Positions 34,351 to 42,907 of a DNA stretch of 64,000 nucleotides are shown in pieces. Below the pieces are notes generated by a model. That model had not been told where the DNA came from. It ran no database searches and was given only the letters and a program-made list of their open reading frames with translations. Where the stretch lies: contig NZ_CABFPH010000004.1 of assembly GCF_902141845.1 (NCBI RefSeq), positions 1 through 64,000 on the forward strand. Reading direction: 5' to 3'. This DNA comes from Methylobacterium symbioticum (GTDB taxonomy: Bacteria > Pseudomonadota > Alphaproteobacteria > Rhizobiales > Beijerinckiaceae). Both the position numbers and the translations under genes were made by a program. Numbering within the stretch: the first letter of the stretch is position 1; the number at the start of each line of letters is the position of its first letter.

Positions 34351-34644
34351 CTACCGCCCGCCGTGATTGGGCTGAGGACGGGCGTTGAGTTGGGGGTGTC
34401 CCTTCTCCGACCACCTCAAGCGCGGCTCGCAATGCGGCTTGTGCGTCACCGTCAGCACCACATGGGCATGGTCGTCGCGGACCGAGACCACGGCATGGCT
34501 GCTTGTGCCGAGGTCCGTCTCCGGCAGGGTGTTCAGCAGCCTCAGCGCATGGCGCAGAATCTCGTCGGTGCCCGCGCACTCCTGACCATCATCGTCCCAG
34601 GTGGAGAGGCTGTCGCTATGCAGGTCGAAGAAAAAGTGCGGCAC
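34351..34644 (-). CDS. DUF6894-like small protein
   Basis: 97 aa if the GTG at 34644 is used, giving the family start PHFFFDLHSDSLSTWDDDGQ. The longer frame upstream has no family similarity. A C-terminal segment (HAVVSVRDDHAHVVLTVTHK) forms the second half of the small domain. It is the second DUF6894-like protein in the window. It is directly followed by the 93-aa gene. The function is unknown. Confidence 0.65.
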   Translation of the reverse strand: MPHFFFDLHSDSLSTWDDDGQECAGTDEILRHALRLLNTLPETDLGTSSHAVVSVRDDHAHVVLTVTHKPHCEPRLRWSEKGHPQLNARPQPNHGGR

Positions 34645-34764
34645 GGGCAAAGCTACCAAGGCTGGGGTTGCGCTTGAACAGCCAGAGGGGCCCGAGGACG
34701 CTCTCGGACAACGAGGGTTCAAGAGCATAAAGCCAATAAGCGCCAAGCGTTCCGCGTCGGGCGA

Positions 34765-34995
34765 TCAGCAAGCGGGGCCAGCAAGGGCGTCGAAGTGTTC
34801 CAGGAAGCGCAGCCCGTCCCAGACTTCGACAGCGTGGCCGTCGATCAGTTCGCTGGCCAATGTCAGGGCTGCTTCATCGGTCTCGGCAAAGAGGTGCTCG
34901 GTGCGGACCACGTTGCCATCCGCGTCGAGGAGGAAGGCGCGGTAGCGGCACTGGTCATGGAGGTGCGGCGGCTTCGGAGGCTGCACGTCCATCAT
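34765..34995 (-). CDS. Small protein of unknown function
   Basis: 76 aa from ATG 34995; several nearby ATGs make the start uncertain. After a short Pro-rich start (MDVQPPKPPHLHD), the body reads CRYRAFLLDADGNVVRTEHLFAE, then a helix (DEAALTLASELIDG) and VEVWDGLRFLEHF. This resembles small Methylobacterium proteins with a strand-helix-strand layout. No function assigned. Confidence 0.55.
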   Translation of the reverse strand: MMDVQPPKPPHLHDQCRYRAFLLDADGNVVRTEHLFAETDEAALTLASELIDGHAVEVWDGLRFLEHFDALAGPAC

Positions 34996-35114
34996 CGCCC
35001 CCATCGTCTCAACGCGCCCATGCAGGGTGCCGTCCCCATCATCACAGTACCCCATTTGTTCACGGATGAGTAGGGTATGCCGGCTCTGAACCACAGCCGG
35101 CCGTCAGGGTCGGT

Positions 35115-35164
35115 GAGAGCGCTCTCCGCCGACGTGGATGCCGGTTCGGCGAAAGAGTGCGCGC
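35115..35164 (-). repeat. Dispersed hairpin repeat, copy C
   Basis: Second-hairpin module in reverse orientation: GCGCTCTC (35119-35126), core GTGGATGCCGG, and GAGTGCGC (35155-35162) with one mismatch in the outer arm. The inner arms CGCCGA and TTCGGCG are kept. No first hairpin is evident beside it. Confidence 0.65.
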
Positions 35165-35421
35165 TGAAACAAGGACGGAGTGCCACTCCCCCCTCGGGCT
35201 GGTCCGCCGCCCCGCGCGCGCGGGGACAGGGATCGGCCCCGAGCCGGCGGCGATGGTCAGGAGCCACCGACACGGGCCGTCAGCGCACGCGCCTGCGCTC
35301 GTTTATCGCGGCCTTCCCCGCGATGGCGCGTGGCGCCCGAGCCCTATCCTCCCATCGACTGCCCGCGTGGCAGTGCCGTTCCGGTCCTGAACTGCGAACG
35401 TCGGAGCAAGGGAGAGCGCGC

Positions 35422-35628
35422 GTGAGGATAGCCCTAGTCGTTGCTACGGCCGGGATGGCGGTCGGGCTGATGTCGTTCGCGGGCAGTGCATCGGCAGCGC
35501 CGGTGGGGCCGTCCAGCGTCGTCGCATCGTCCGGAGACAGCCTGCAGGTCGAGGCCAAGGCGATGCGGAAGTCGGCCGCGCGGAGCACGCGCGGGATGCG
35601 GAAGATCCCGAAGAAGAAGGGCCTCTGA
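35422..35628 (+). CDS. Secreted small basic protein
   Basis: 68 aa from GTG 35422, with GGGAGAG upstream. A signal peptide (ALVVATAGMAVGLMSFAGSASA) is followed by a short mature chain ending MRKIPKKKGL. With about 40 residues and a strongly basic end it could bind nucleic acid, membrane or cell wall; no function can be claimed. Confidence 0.55.
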   Translation: MRIALVVATAGMAVGLMSFAGSASAAPVGPSSVVASSGDSLQVEAKAMRKSAARSTRGMRKIPKKKGL

Positions 35629-36023
35629 GGGTCGGCGGGCGGCTGGCTCGAGGCCGGCCGCCCGGTTCAGGCCATGGCGGCTCGGATGGACATGAGGACG
35701 CGCGACCCGCGCGGGATGGTCTCTCGTCCTCGAACCGGGGCATCCCCGCCGATCAGGCCGGTTTCGGCTGCGGGACCGGGCCGACCTTGGCGAGCGTTCT
35801 CCAATTCTGGGCAGAGTCCACAACGTGGAACGCGTCTCTCGCTCCGGTCAATCCGCGCAGCCGGAGGCGATCCAGCGTCAGAGCTTGCCGAGGGGAAGAA
35901 CTTGGCGTCCCTGTACATGGACACTCGATAATTGACTCAGACATAGCTCTTCAGATGCACCTGTCAGCATCTGTGAACTCAAGATCGAGATCATATGTTT
36001 TATATTCATATGTTTTAGAAATA
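35629..36023. other. Intergenic region; AT-rich direct repeat near its end
   Basis: No gene is supported. The part next to the response-regulator gene is unusually AT-rich and contains two copies of CATATGTTTTA (35992-36002 and 36007-36017), 15 bp apart. On the minus strand this forms the 3' flank of the regulator gene. Confidence 0.45.
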
Positions 36024-36935
36024 TCAACTGCCATCTCGAAGATGTCGATTGGCAATCATCGATGCCGCAGTCCTGTTTTCGACCCCGAGCTTGGCGTAAA
36101 TAGCCTCCAGATGCTTGGTCACGGTCCGGTGGCTGAGACCTAGAATCTCCCCGATGTCGCGGCTCGACTTGCCTTGGGACAGCCAGAACAGGACTTCCGC
36201 CTCGCGCGCGGTGATCGGCAGGTTCACCCGTAGCCGGGCGAGGCTCAGGGCGGGATCGTCACACGACAGCCGGAGCAGGATTTCCTCGGCCGTGCCGCCG
36301 ACGAAGCCCAGGGTGTGCGGCGGCCCGTTCGCTCCCTTCAGCGTCAAGGGACCGGTGGTCGTGCCTGCGAGACAAGCCCTCAGCCAATCGACGGCCTCGG
36401 ACGGCAGGGACAGGACGCCGTCGGGTGTCGGAGCCAGGGCGGCGATGAGTTGTCTGGCCTGCGGCGTACACCACAGGACCCGCCCGTTCGCGGAAACCGC
36501 CAGCAGGGTCCGGCCCATCGCGTCGAGGGCGTGGCGTGCGCTGCGCGTGGATCGCGCCCCGGCAAGATGGGTGCGGATGCGGGCCAGGAGTTCGTCCGGG
36601 GCAATCGGCTTCGTCACGTAGTCGACCCCGCCGGCATCGAGACCCCGGACGATGTGCTCGGTCTCGCTCAGGCCGGTCATGAAGATCACCGGAACGTCGG
36701 CGAGTTGCGGCTTCGCCTTGAGGCGGCGGCAGGTTTCGAACCCGTCGAGGCCGGGCATCACCGCGTCGAGCAGGATCACGTCGGGCGTGACCTCATCGAC
36801 GAGGGCGAGCGCGAGATCCCCCGCCACCGCGATCAGCACCGTCGCGCCGGAGCGCTCGATCGCCTCGGTGAGGAAGCTCAGGGCCTCGGGGGAGTCGTCG
36901 ACGACGAGGACCACGTCGCGGCCGGGCTCAGTCAT
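36024..36935 (-). CDS. LuxR-type response regulator of the amide/urea locus
   Basis: 303 aa from ATG 36935, which overlaps the kinase stop by eight bases, so the pair is coupled. An N-terminal receiver has Asp57 as the phosphorylation site (VILLDAVMPG) and Lys in TKPIAP. A middle region (about 140-235) resembles a PAS-type segment. The C-terminal LuxR/NarL helix-turn-helix reads ITAREAEVLFWLSQGKSSRDIGEILGLSHRTVTKHLEAIY-like, with all core positions. It probably activates the divergent transporter operon; the inverted repeat at 40479-40496 is a candidate target. Confidence 0.88.
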   Translation of the reverse strand: MTEPGRDVVLVVDDSPEALSFLTEAIERSGATVLIAVAGDLALALVDEVTPDVILLDAVMPGLDGFETCRRLKAKPQLADVPVIFMTGLSETEHIVRGLDAGGVDYVTKPIAPDELLARIRTHLAGARSTRSARHALDAMGRTLLAVSANGRVLWCTPQARQLIAALAPTPDGVLSLPSEAVDWLRACLAGTTTGPLTLKGANGPPHTLGFVGGTAEEILLRLSCDDPALSLARLRVNLPITAREAEVLFWLSQGKSSRDIGEILGLSHRTVTKHLEAIYAKLGVENRTAASMIANRHLRDGS

Positions 36936-39900
36936 CGCCCGCAAGCTCCTTCAGCACGGCCAGGTAGCGGCGCAGGTCGTAGCCGGCGATCAGGCCGCGC
37001 ATCTGCGCGACGAAGGCCTGCGGCCCGGTCCCGTCCTGCTCCATCGCCGAGAGCTTCGCCTCGATGCCGCGGATATGCCCGATCCGGCCGAGCCGCAGCA
37101 ATTCGCCGACATGGTCGGCGCCGGGACGTGCCGTTAGGGGCGAGACCTCCGGCACGGCAACCGGCGACACGGTTGTGGCCGCTTCCGCCCAGTCGAGGCG
37201 CAGCAAGGCTCTGGTCCGGTCCAGCACGTCGCGCAGGTCGAAAGGCTTGGCGAGGATCGCGTCGTGGGGCGGGCTGTCGCCCCGGTGGGGACCGAGTTCG
37301 TGGACGTTGGCCGACATCATCGCGATCGGCCCGGCATGGCCCCGCGCGCGCAGAGCCGCCGCGACATCCCAGCCGCTCATGCCCGGCATCGCGATGTCGA
37401 GAAAGATCAGGTCGATACCGCCCGCGTCCTCCGCCTCGGCCACGGAGGCGAGGCAGGCCATCCCCGTCTCGGCCTCGCACACCGTGAGCCCGCGCGGTTC
37501 GAGGATGGCGCGCATCAGGGTGCGGTGGGCAGGATCGTCGTCGACCACGAGGACGGTCCGGCGTGGCCCCGCATAGGTGGATTCCGCGCGCGCCGCCGGT
37601 GCGGCGAGCACGGGGTGCGGCACGGCGGCCAGCATCAGGCGCAGGCGCGCCCGCGTCCCGCCCCCCGGCGCTGCCGTCAGGGCGATCTCGCCGCCGAGAA
37701 GCTGCGCCAGCAGGTTCGCGATGGTGAGGCCGAGCCCGGTCCCGGGCGTGTTGCGGGCGGCCGAGGTCGAGCCGCGCTCGAAGGGCTCGAAGATCCGGGC
37801 GAGGTCCGCCTCCGGGATACCGGGCCCCGTGTCGCTGATCGTGAAGACCGCGACCTGGCTGCGGTAACTCAGATCGAGGGACACCGTCCCGCGCGGCGTG
37901 AACTTGATGGCGTTCGACAGGAGGTTGAGCAGCACCTGCCGCAGGCGCTTCTCATCCGTGGCGACGACCTGGGGCAGGATCTCGGGCCGGCTGAACCGGA
38001 AATCGAGTCCGGCCTCGCGCGCCTGGAGCCGGACCATGTCGGCGAGCTGGTCGAGGAAGTCCGAGAGCCGGATCTCGTCGCGGTTGATCTGCAGGCGGCC
38101 CGCCTCCATCCGCGAGATGTCGAGCAGCCCGTCGATCAGGCCGGAGAGGTGCTGGGCGCTGCGCCGGATCACCCGGATGCCGTTGAGCCGGGCCGCGGGC
38201 ATCGCCGGATCCGTCTCGAGGAGCTGGGCATATCCGAGCACGGTGGAGAGCGGGGTGCGCAACTCGTGGCTGAGGCCGACGACGTAGCGGCTCTTCGCCT
38301 GGTTGGCGGCCTCGGCCCGTTCCTTGGCCTCCTGGAGCTTCGCGTCGGTGACCTTGTGGGCTGCGATCTCGGCCTCGTAGAGGGCCGTCTGTCGCCGGGT
38401 CTCGGCCTGGGCGACGCGCCGGCTCTCCTGCGCCAGCACGAACAGCCACGCGACCACGCCGAGGATGACCACGAGGATGAAGAACACGCTGGTCAGGGCC
38501 GTGCGCAGCACCTCGCGATGCTCCGGATGGGCCATGCTCGCGCCCGCATGCACGATGCCGAGGATCAGCCCGATCACCGCGCAGAGCGTCAGCATCACCG
38601 CGAGGTAGCGCCCGAGCGGAGCCCCGATCCAGGCGGCGGTCCGGCTCGGCAGGACGCGGCCGAGCGCGCGCCGGGCCTGGGCCTCCAGCCGGCCGTTCGG
38701 CTTGCAGAGATCGCCGCAGCGCGCGTCGAGGGAGCAGCAGAGCGAGCAGATCGGCGCGTTGTAGGCCGGGCAATGCGCCATGTCCTCGCCCTCGAAGGGC
38801 AGCTCGCAGACCCGGCAGGTGATCTCCCCCGCGCCCCAATCCTGGCGCGGCCGGCGCGCAAGGTACCAGCGCCCGTCCGTCGCCCAGGCGATGGCGGGCG
38901 CCGCGCAGAAGGCGATGATGAGGGTCAGCATCGGGGCGAAGGCCTGCATCACCGGCCCGAGCAGCCCGAGATGGAGCAGGCAGCCCGCCACCAGGGCGAG
39001 CAGCATCGCCCCGGTGCCGACCGGATTGACCGCGTAGAGATGCGCCCGCTTGAACTCGATCCCGGGCGGGGACAGCCCGAGGGGCTTGTTGACCGCAAGG
39101 TCGGCGGCCAGCGCCCCGACCCAGGCCGAGACGATGCAGGCATAGAGCGGCAGCGTGCTCTCGATCGTCTTGTCGATGCCGAGCACCATCAGGAGCACGG
39201 CGATGGCGACGTTGAAGACCAGCCAGACCACCCGGCCCGGATGGCTGTGGGTGAGGCGCGAGAAGAAGTTCGACCACGCGATCGAGCCCGCATAGGCGTT
39301 GGTCAGGTTGATCTTGAGCTGCGAGAGGAGAACGAAGAGTCCCATCAGCAGCAGCGCCGTGCGGCTGCCCTCCCCGGCCACGTAGCCGAAGGCGATCCGG
39401 TACATCTGGGTCGGCTCGGCCGCGTGCTCGGGCAGAACCCCGTGCGAGAGGGCCAGAACGGCGAGACCGGCGCCGAGCAGGAGCTTGACCATGCCCGGCA
39501 GGATCCAGCCGGCACCGCCCGCCAGCACCGCCAGCCACCAGCGCCGGTCGTGCGGGGCCGTCGGCTCCGGCACGAAGCGCAGGAAATCCACCTGCTCGCC
39601 GATCTGCGCCAGCAGCGCGAGCAGGACGCCGGTGGCGGCGCCGAAGCGCACGAGGTCGAAGCCCGCCCCGCCACCGTCGAGGCCCGGGAACACGGCGAGC
39701 GCCCGCAGCGCGGTCGGATCCTGGGCGGCGATGCAGGCAAGCGGCAGCAGGCTGAGGCCGATCCAGAGCGGCTGGGTCCAGATCTGGAACCGGCTGATCA
39801 GCCGGATCCCGTAGACCACCAGGGGAATCACCGCGCCCGCGCAGACGAGGTAGCCGAACCCGAGCGGCAGCCCGAGGCAGAGCTGCAGCGCCAGCGCCAT

Positions 39901-40308
39901 GATCGCCGCCTCGATGGCGAAGAAGAGGAACGTGAAGCTCGCATAGATCAGCGAGGTCACCGTCGAGCCGAGGTAGCCGAAGCCGGCCCCGCGGGTGAGC
40001 AGGTCCATGTCGACGCCGTGGCGCGCGGCGTAGGCGGCGATCGGCGCGGCGGTGGCGAAGATGATCAGGCCGACGACCAGGATGGCCGCCAGCGCGTTCA
40101 CGAAGCCCGCGGTGAGAACCAGCGTGCCGCCGATCGCCTCCAGCGCCAGGAAGGAGACCGAGCCGAGCGCCGTCTGGGCGACCTCGAATCCCGACCAGCG
40201 CCGTGCCTTCTTGGCGGTGAAGCGGAGCGCGTAATCTTCCAGCGTCTCGTCCGCCACGAAGCGATTGTAGTCCCGCCGGATCGGGATGATGCGCTGCGGA
40301 CCGCTCAT
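36928..40308 (-). CDS. Hybrid histidine kinase fused to an NCS1-type permease
   Basis: 1126 aa from ATG 40308; an earlier Met at 40332 is possible. Residues 15-500 form about twelve membrane spans of the NCS1 cytosine/purine permease type (IIPIRRDYNRFVADETLEDY start). A Cys cluster at about 498-536 (CRVC, CPAY, CSLCC, CGDLC) suggests metal binding. Two more membrane spans, a coiled coil (625-670), and a HisKA domain with His681 (SHELRTP) follow, with N, G1 (DTGPG) and G2 (GTGLGL) boxes. A receiver has Asp971 (FLDIAM), and a helical tail ends the protein. It resembles transporter-like sensors such as CbrA, but with a different transporter family. Likely ligand: urea, amide or a nucleobase. Confidence 0.9.
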   Translation of the reverse strand: MSGPQRIIPIRRDYNRFVADETLEDYALRFTAKKARRWSGFEVAQTALGSVSFLALEAIGGTLVLTAGFVNALAAILVVGLIIFATAAPIAAYAARHGVDMDLLTRGAGFGYLGSTVTSLIYASFTFLFFAIEAAIMALALQLCLGLPLGFGYLVCAGAVIPLVVYGIRLISRFQIWTQPLWIGLSLLPLACIAAQDPTALRALAVFPGLDGGGAGFDLVRFGAATGVLLALLAQIGEQVDFLRFVPEPTAPHDRRWWLAVLAGGAGWILPGMVKLLLGAGLAVLALSHGVLPEHAAEPTQMYRIAFGYVAGEGSRTALLLMGLFVLLSQLKINLTNAYAGSIAWSNFFSRLTHSHPGRVVWLVFNVAIAVLLMVLGIDKTIESTLPLYACIVSAWVGALAADLAVNKPLGLSPPGIEFKRAHLYAVNPVGTGAMLLALVAGCLLHLGLLGPVMQAFAPMLTLIIAFCAAPAIAWATDGRWYLARRPRQDWGAGEITCRVCELPFEGEDMAHCPAYNAPICSLCCSLDARCGDLCKPNGRLEAQARRALGRVLPSRTAAWIGAPLGRYLAVMLTLCAVIGLILGIVHAGASMAHPEHREVLRTALTSVFFILVVILGVVAWLFVLAQESRRVAQAETRRQTALYEAEIAAHKVTDAKLQEAKERAEAANQAKSRYVVGLSHELRTPLSTVLGYAQLLETDPAMPAARLNGIRVIRRSAQHLSGLIDGLLDISRMEAGRLQINRDEIRLSDFLDQLADMVRLQAREAGLDFRFSRPEILPQVVATDEKRLRQVLLNLLSNAIKFTPRGTVSLDLSYRSQVAVFTISDTGPGIPEADLARIFEPFERGSTSAARNTPGTGLGLTIANLLAQLLGGEIALTAAPGGGTRARLRLMLAAVPHPVLAAPAARAESTYAGPRRTVLVVDDDPAHRTLMRAILEPRGLTVCEAETGMACLASVAEAEDAGGIDLIFLDIAMPGMSGWDVAAALRARGHAGPIAMMSANVHELGPHRGDSPPHDAILAKPFDLRDVLDRTRALLRLDWAEAATTVSPVAVPEVSPLTARPGADHVGELLRLGRIGHIRGIEAKLSAMEQDGTGPQAFVAQMRGLIAGYDLRRYLAVLKELAGDD

Positions 40309-40478
40309 CGCGCGCCGGCCCGATCCGGCCATCGATCGCCCGCGCGCGGTCGAGCGTCCGCGCGCGCGGTGGCACGCGCGCCGCAACACGCCGCGACGCG
40401 GCTCGGATCCTGTGCCGTCGGTGTCATCGGTCCCTTGGATATGCAGCCCGACGATGCGGCAGAGGCAAGGGGCCGGCC

Positions 40479-40496
40479 ATACGCAAAACAGCGTAT
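40479..40496. promoter_or_regulatory. Inverted repeat upstream of the amide transporter operon
   Basis: ATACGC-AAAACA-GCGTAT: six-base perfect arms around six bases, centred about 95 bp upstream of the binding-protein start and 170 bp from the kinase start. It is a plausible operator for the LuxR-type regulator. No clear sigma-70 promoter is visible beside it, so an activator-dependent promoter is likely. Confidence 0.45.
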
Positions 40497-40582
40497 ATGC
40501 TGCGCCGCGGGAGCCCCCCTAGCCTGACCGTGTCGATCCGCGGCCGCCCTCACAGGCCCGGACGCCAACAGGGTCAGGCACG

Positions 40583-41851
40583 ATGGCAGACGACACCGAC
40601 ACCGGCTTCGATTCCGGCCTGCGCTCGCCGCTGCGGCGCAGGCTGCTCATGGGCTTGGCCGGCCTCCCGGCGCTGGCTCTGCTGCCGGGGACCGCGCGGG
40701 CCGCCGCCCCGACCGCGGCGGTCAACACCACCGGGCTCGCGGTGACGGACAGCGAGGTCACGGTCGGCATCCTGCACTCGGTCACCGGCACGATGGCGAT
40801 CTCCGAGACGGGGGCGCAGCAGGCCGAGAAGCTCGCCATCGCCCAGATCAACGAGGCGGGCGGCGTGCTCGGCCGCAAGATCAAGATCATCCAGGAGGAC
40901 GGCGCCTCGGACTGGCCGACCTTCGCCGAGAAGGCCAAGAAGCTCCTCGTCAACGACAAGTGCGCCGCCGTGATGGGCTGCTGGACCTCGGCCTCCCGCA
41001 AGGCGGTTCTGCCGGTCTTCGAGCAGTATAACGGCCTGCTCTACTATCCGACTTTCTACGAGGGTCTGGAGCAGTCGAAGAACGTCTTCTATACCGGCCA
41101 GGAGGCGACGCAGCAGATCCTCGCCGGCCTCGATTGGGTGCACAAGGAAAAGGGCGGCGACACGTTCTACTTCATCGGCTCGGACTACATCTGGCCGCGC
41201 ACCTCGAACAAGATCGCCCGCAAGCACGTCGAGAACGTGCTCAAGGGCAAGGTCGTCGGTGAGGAGTACTTCCCGCTGGGCCACACGCAGTTCAATTCGG
41301 TGATCAACAAGATCAAGCTCACCAAGCCGAAGGTGATCTTCACCGACGTGGTCGGCGGCTCGAACGTGGCCTTCTACAAGCAGCTCAAGGCGGCCGGCAT
41401 CGATCTGTCGAAGCAGGTCCTGATCACGATCTCCGTCACCGAGGACGAGATCGACGGCATCGGCGGCGAGAACATCGCCGGCGCCTACGCCTGCATGAAA
41501 TACTTCCAGTCGATCGAGAACGAGAACAACAAGGCCTTCGTCGCCGCCTTCAAGAAGATGTGGGGCGAGAAGACCGTCATCGGCGACGTGACGCAGGCCG
41601 CCTATCTCGGGCCGTTCCTGTGGAAGATGGCCTGCGAGAAGGCCAATTCCTTCGACGTGGACAAGGTGGTGGCGGCCTCGCCCGAGCTTGAGTTCAAGGG
41701 CGCGCCCGAAGGCTACGTGAAGATCGATCCGAACCATCACCTCTGGTCGAAGACCCGCGTCGGCCGTGCCAAGACCGACGGCCAGTTCGAGATCGTCTAC
41801 ACCAGCCCGGACCTGATCAAGCCCGACCCGTTCCCGAAGGGATACCAGTAG
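40583..41851 (+). CDS. urtA: Amide/urea ABC transporter substrate-binding protein
   Basis: 422 aa. ATG at 40583. A Tat-type leader (RSPLRRRLLMGLAGLPALAL) is followed by a long periplasmic binding protein of the branched-chain amino acid/amide class. The stretch TVGILHSVTGTMAISETGAQ-type, then GCWTSASRKAVLPVFE and LLYYPTFYEGLEQSKNVFYT are hallmarks of UrtA and FmdD proteins. It captures urea or short amides for the permeases downstream; the gene order with formamidase and amidase favours amides. A strong hairpin follows the gene. Confidence 0.9.
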   Translation: MADDTDTGFDSGLRSPLRRRLLMGLAGLPALALLPGTARAAAPTAAVNTTGLAVTDSEVTVGILHSVTGTMAISETGAQQAEKLAIAQINEAGGVLGRKIKIIQEDGASDWPTFAEKAKKLLVNDKCAAVMGCWTSASRKAVLPVFEQYNGLLYYPTFYEGLEQSKNVFYTGQEATQQILAGLDWVHKEKGGDTFYFIGSDYIWPRTSNKIARKHVENVLKGKVVGEEYFPLGHTQFNSVINKIKLTKPKVIFTDVVGGSNVAFYKQLKAAGIDLSKQVLITISVTEDEIDGIGGENIAGAYACMKYFQSIENENNKAFVAAFKKMWGEKTVIGDVTQAAYLGPFLWKMACEKANSFDVDKVVAASPELEFKGAPEGYVKIDPNHHLWSKTRVGRAKTDGQFEIVYTSPDLIKPDPFPKGYQ

Positions 41852-41860
41852 TCGTGCCGG

Positions 41861-41887
41861 CTCCCTCCCCCTCTCCGGGGGAGGGAG
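41861..41887 (+). terminator. Strong intra-operon hairpin after the binding-protein gene
   Basis: Arms CTCCCTCCCCC (41861-41871) and GGGGGAGGGAG (41877-41887) pair perfectly around a five-base loop, ten bases after the binding-protein stop. It has no T-run. Such hairpins commonly stabilise the upstream message or partly stop transcription, giving more binding protein than permease. Confidence 0.55.
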
Positions 41888-41969
41888 GGCGTTCTGCGGA
41901 GCGCCACGAGACGCCATCGGAGAGCAGCACTGCCCTCGATCCCGCTTCGCCTTGGAGGCCTGTAACGGC

Positions 41970-42896
41970 ATGTTCGGCGACTATTCCATCGGTGACCTCG
42001 GCGCGATCTTCGCGATGCAGGGTTTTGCCGGCCTGATCCTGTTCTCCGTCTACCTGTTGATGGCGCTCGGCCTCGCGATCATCTTCGGACAGATGGGCGT
42101 GATCAACATGGCGCACGGGGAGTTCATGATCCTGGGCGCCTACGTGACCTATCTCTGCTCGACCTTCTTCCAGTCCTACCTGCCAAGCCTGTTCCCGATC
42201 TCCTTCTTCGTGGCGATGGGCCTCGCCTTCCTGGCCTCGGGCGCGATGGGCATGCTGGTCGAGTGGGGCCTGATCCGCTTCCTCTACAAGCGGCCGCTGG
42301 ACACGCTGCTCGCCACCTGGGGCCTGTCGCTGATCCTGCAGCAGGCCTACCGCTCGATCTTCGGCGCACGCGAAGTCGGCGTCGAGCTGCCGGCCTGGCT
42401 GATCGGCTCGGTGCAGGTCACCGACACGATCGAGGTTCCGATCAACGGCCTGTTCGTGATGGCCGTCACCATCCTGATCACCTGCGCGGTCGCACTGCTG
42501 ATCTTCCGCTCGCGCTTCGGCCAGCAGGTCCGCGCGGTGATGGCCAACCGCGCCATGGCGGGCGCCGTCGGCATCGATACCGAGAAGGTCGACCGCTACA
42601 CGTTCGGCCTCGGCTGCGGCATCGCGGGGGTCGCGGGCTCGGCCTTCACGATGATCGGCTCGACGGGGCCGACCTCCGGGCAGCTCTACATCGTCGACAC
42701 CTTCCTCATCGTCGTCTTCGGCGGCGCGGCGAGCCTCGTCGGCACCATCGCCTCGGCCTTCTCGATCTCGCAGACCCAGTCCACGCTCGAATTCTTCCTC
42801 TCCGGCTCGATGGCGAAGGTGCTCACCCTGCTGGCGGTGGTCGGGATCCTGATGCTGCGGCCGCAGGGCCTGTTCACCCTCAAGGTCCGGCGCTGA
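41970..42896 (+). CDS. urtB: Amide/urea ABC transporter permease UrtB-like
   Basis: 308 aa from ATG 41970 (TTGGAGG upstream). It is a LivH-type permease with eight or so spans; GLAIIFGQMGVINMAHGEF and the late FGGAASLVGTIASAF loop are family features. It pairs with the UrtC-like subunit to form the channel. Family members without the long periplasmic N-terminal domain, as here, are typical of the Fmd/UrtB group. Confidence 0.9.
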   Translation: MFGDYSIGDLGAIFAMQGFAGLILFSVYLLMALGLAIIFGQMGVINMAHGEFMILGAYVTYLCSTFFQSYLPSLFPISFFVAMGLAFLASGAMGMLVEWGLIRFLYKRPLDTLLATWGLSLILQQAYRSIFGAREVGVELPAWLIGSVQVTDTIEVPINGLFVMAVTILITCAVALLIFRSRFGQQVRAVMANRAMAGAVGIDTEKVDRYTFGLGCGIAGVAGSAFTMIGSTGPTSGQLYIVDTFLIVVFGGAASLVGTIASAFSISQTQSTLEFFLSGSMAKVLTLLAVVGILMLRPQGLFTLKVRR

Positions 42897-42907
42897 GGAG
42901 GCCCGCG

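Noticed and set aside
35640..35930. Possible PilZ-like gene remnant on the minus strand
   Set aside because: Only scattered resemblance across different frames, with no consistent RxxxR or DxSxxG motifs.
37264..40527. Long plus-strand open frame (over 1000 codons) opposite the hybrid kinase
   Set aside because: Its product is a Glu/Arg/His-rich mixture with no domain or membrane pattern. It mirrors codon bias of the real minus-strand kinase gene, whose motifs are intact.
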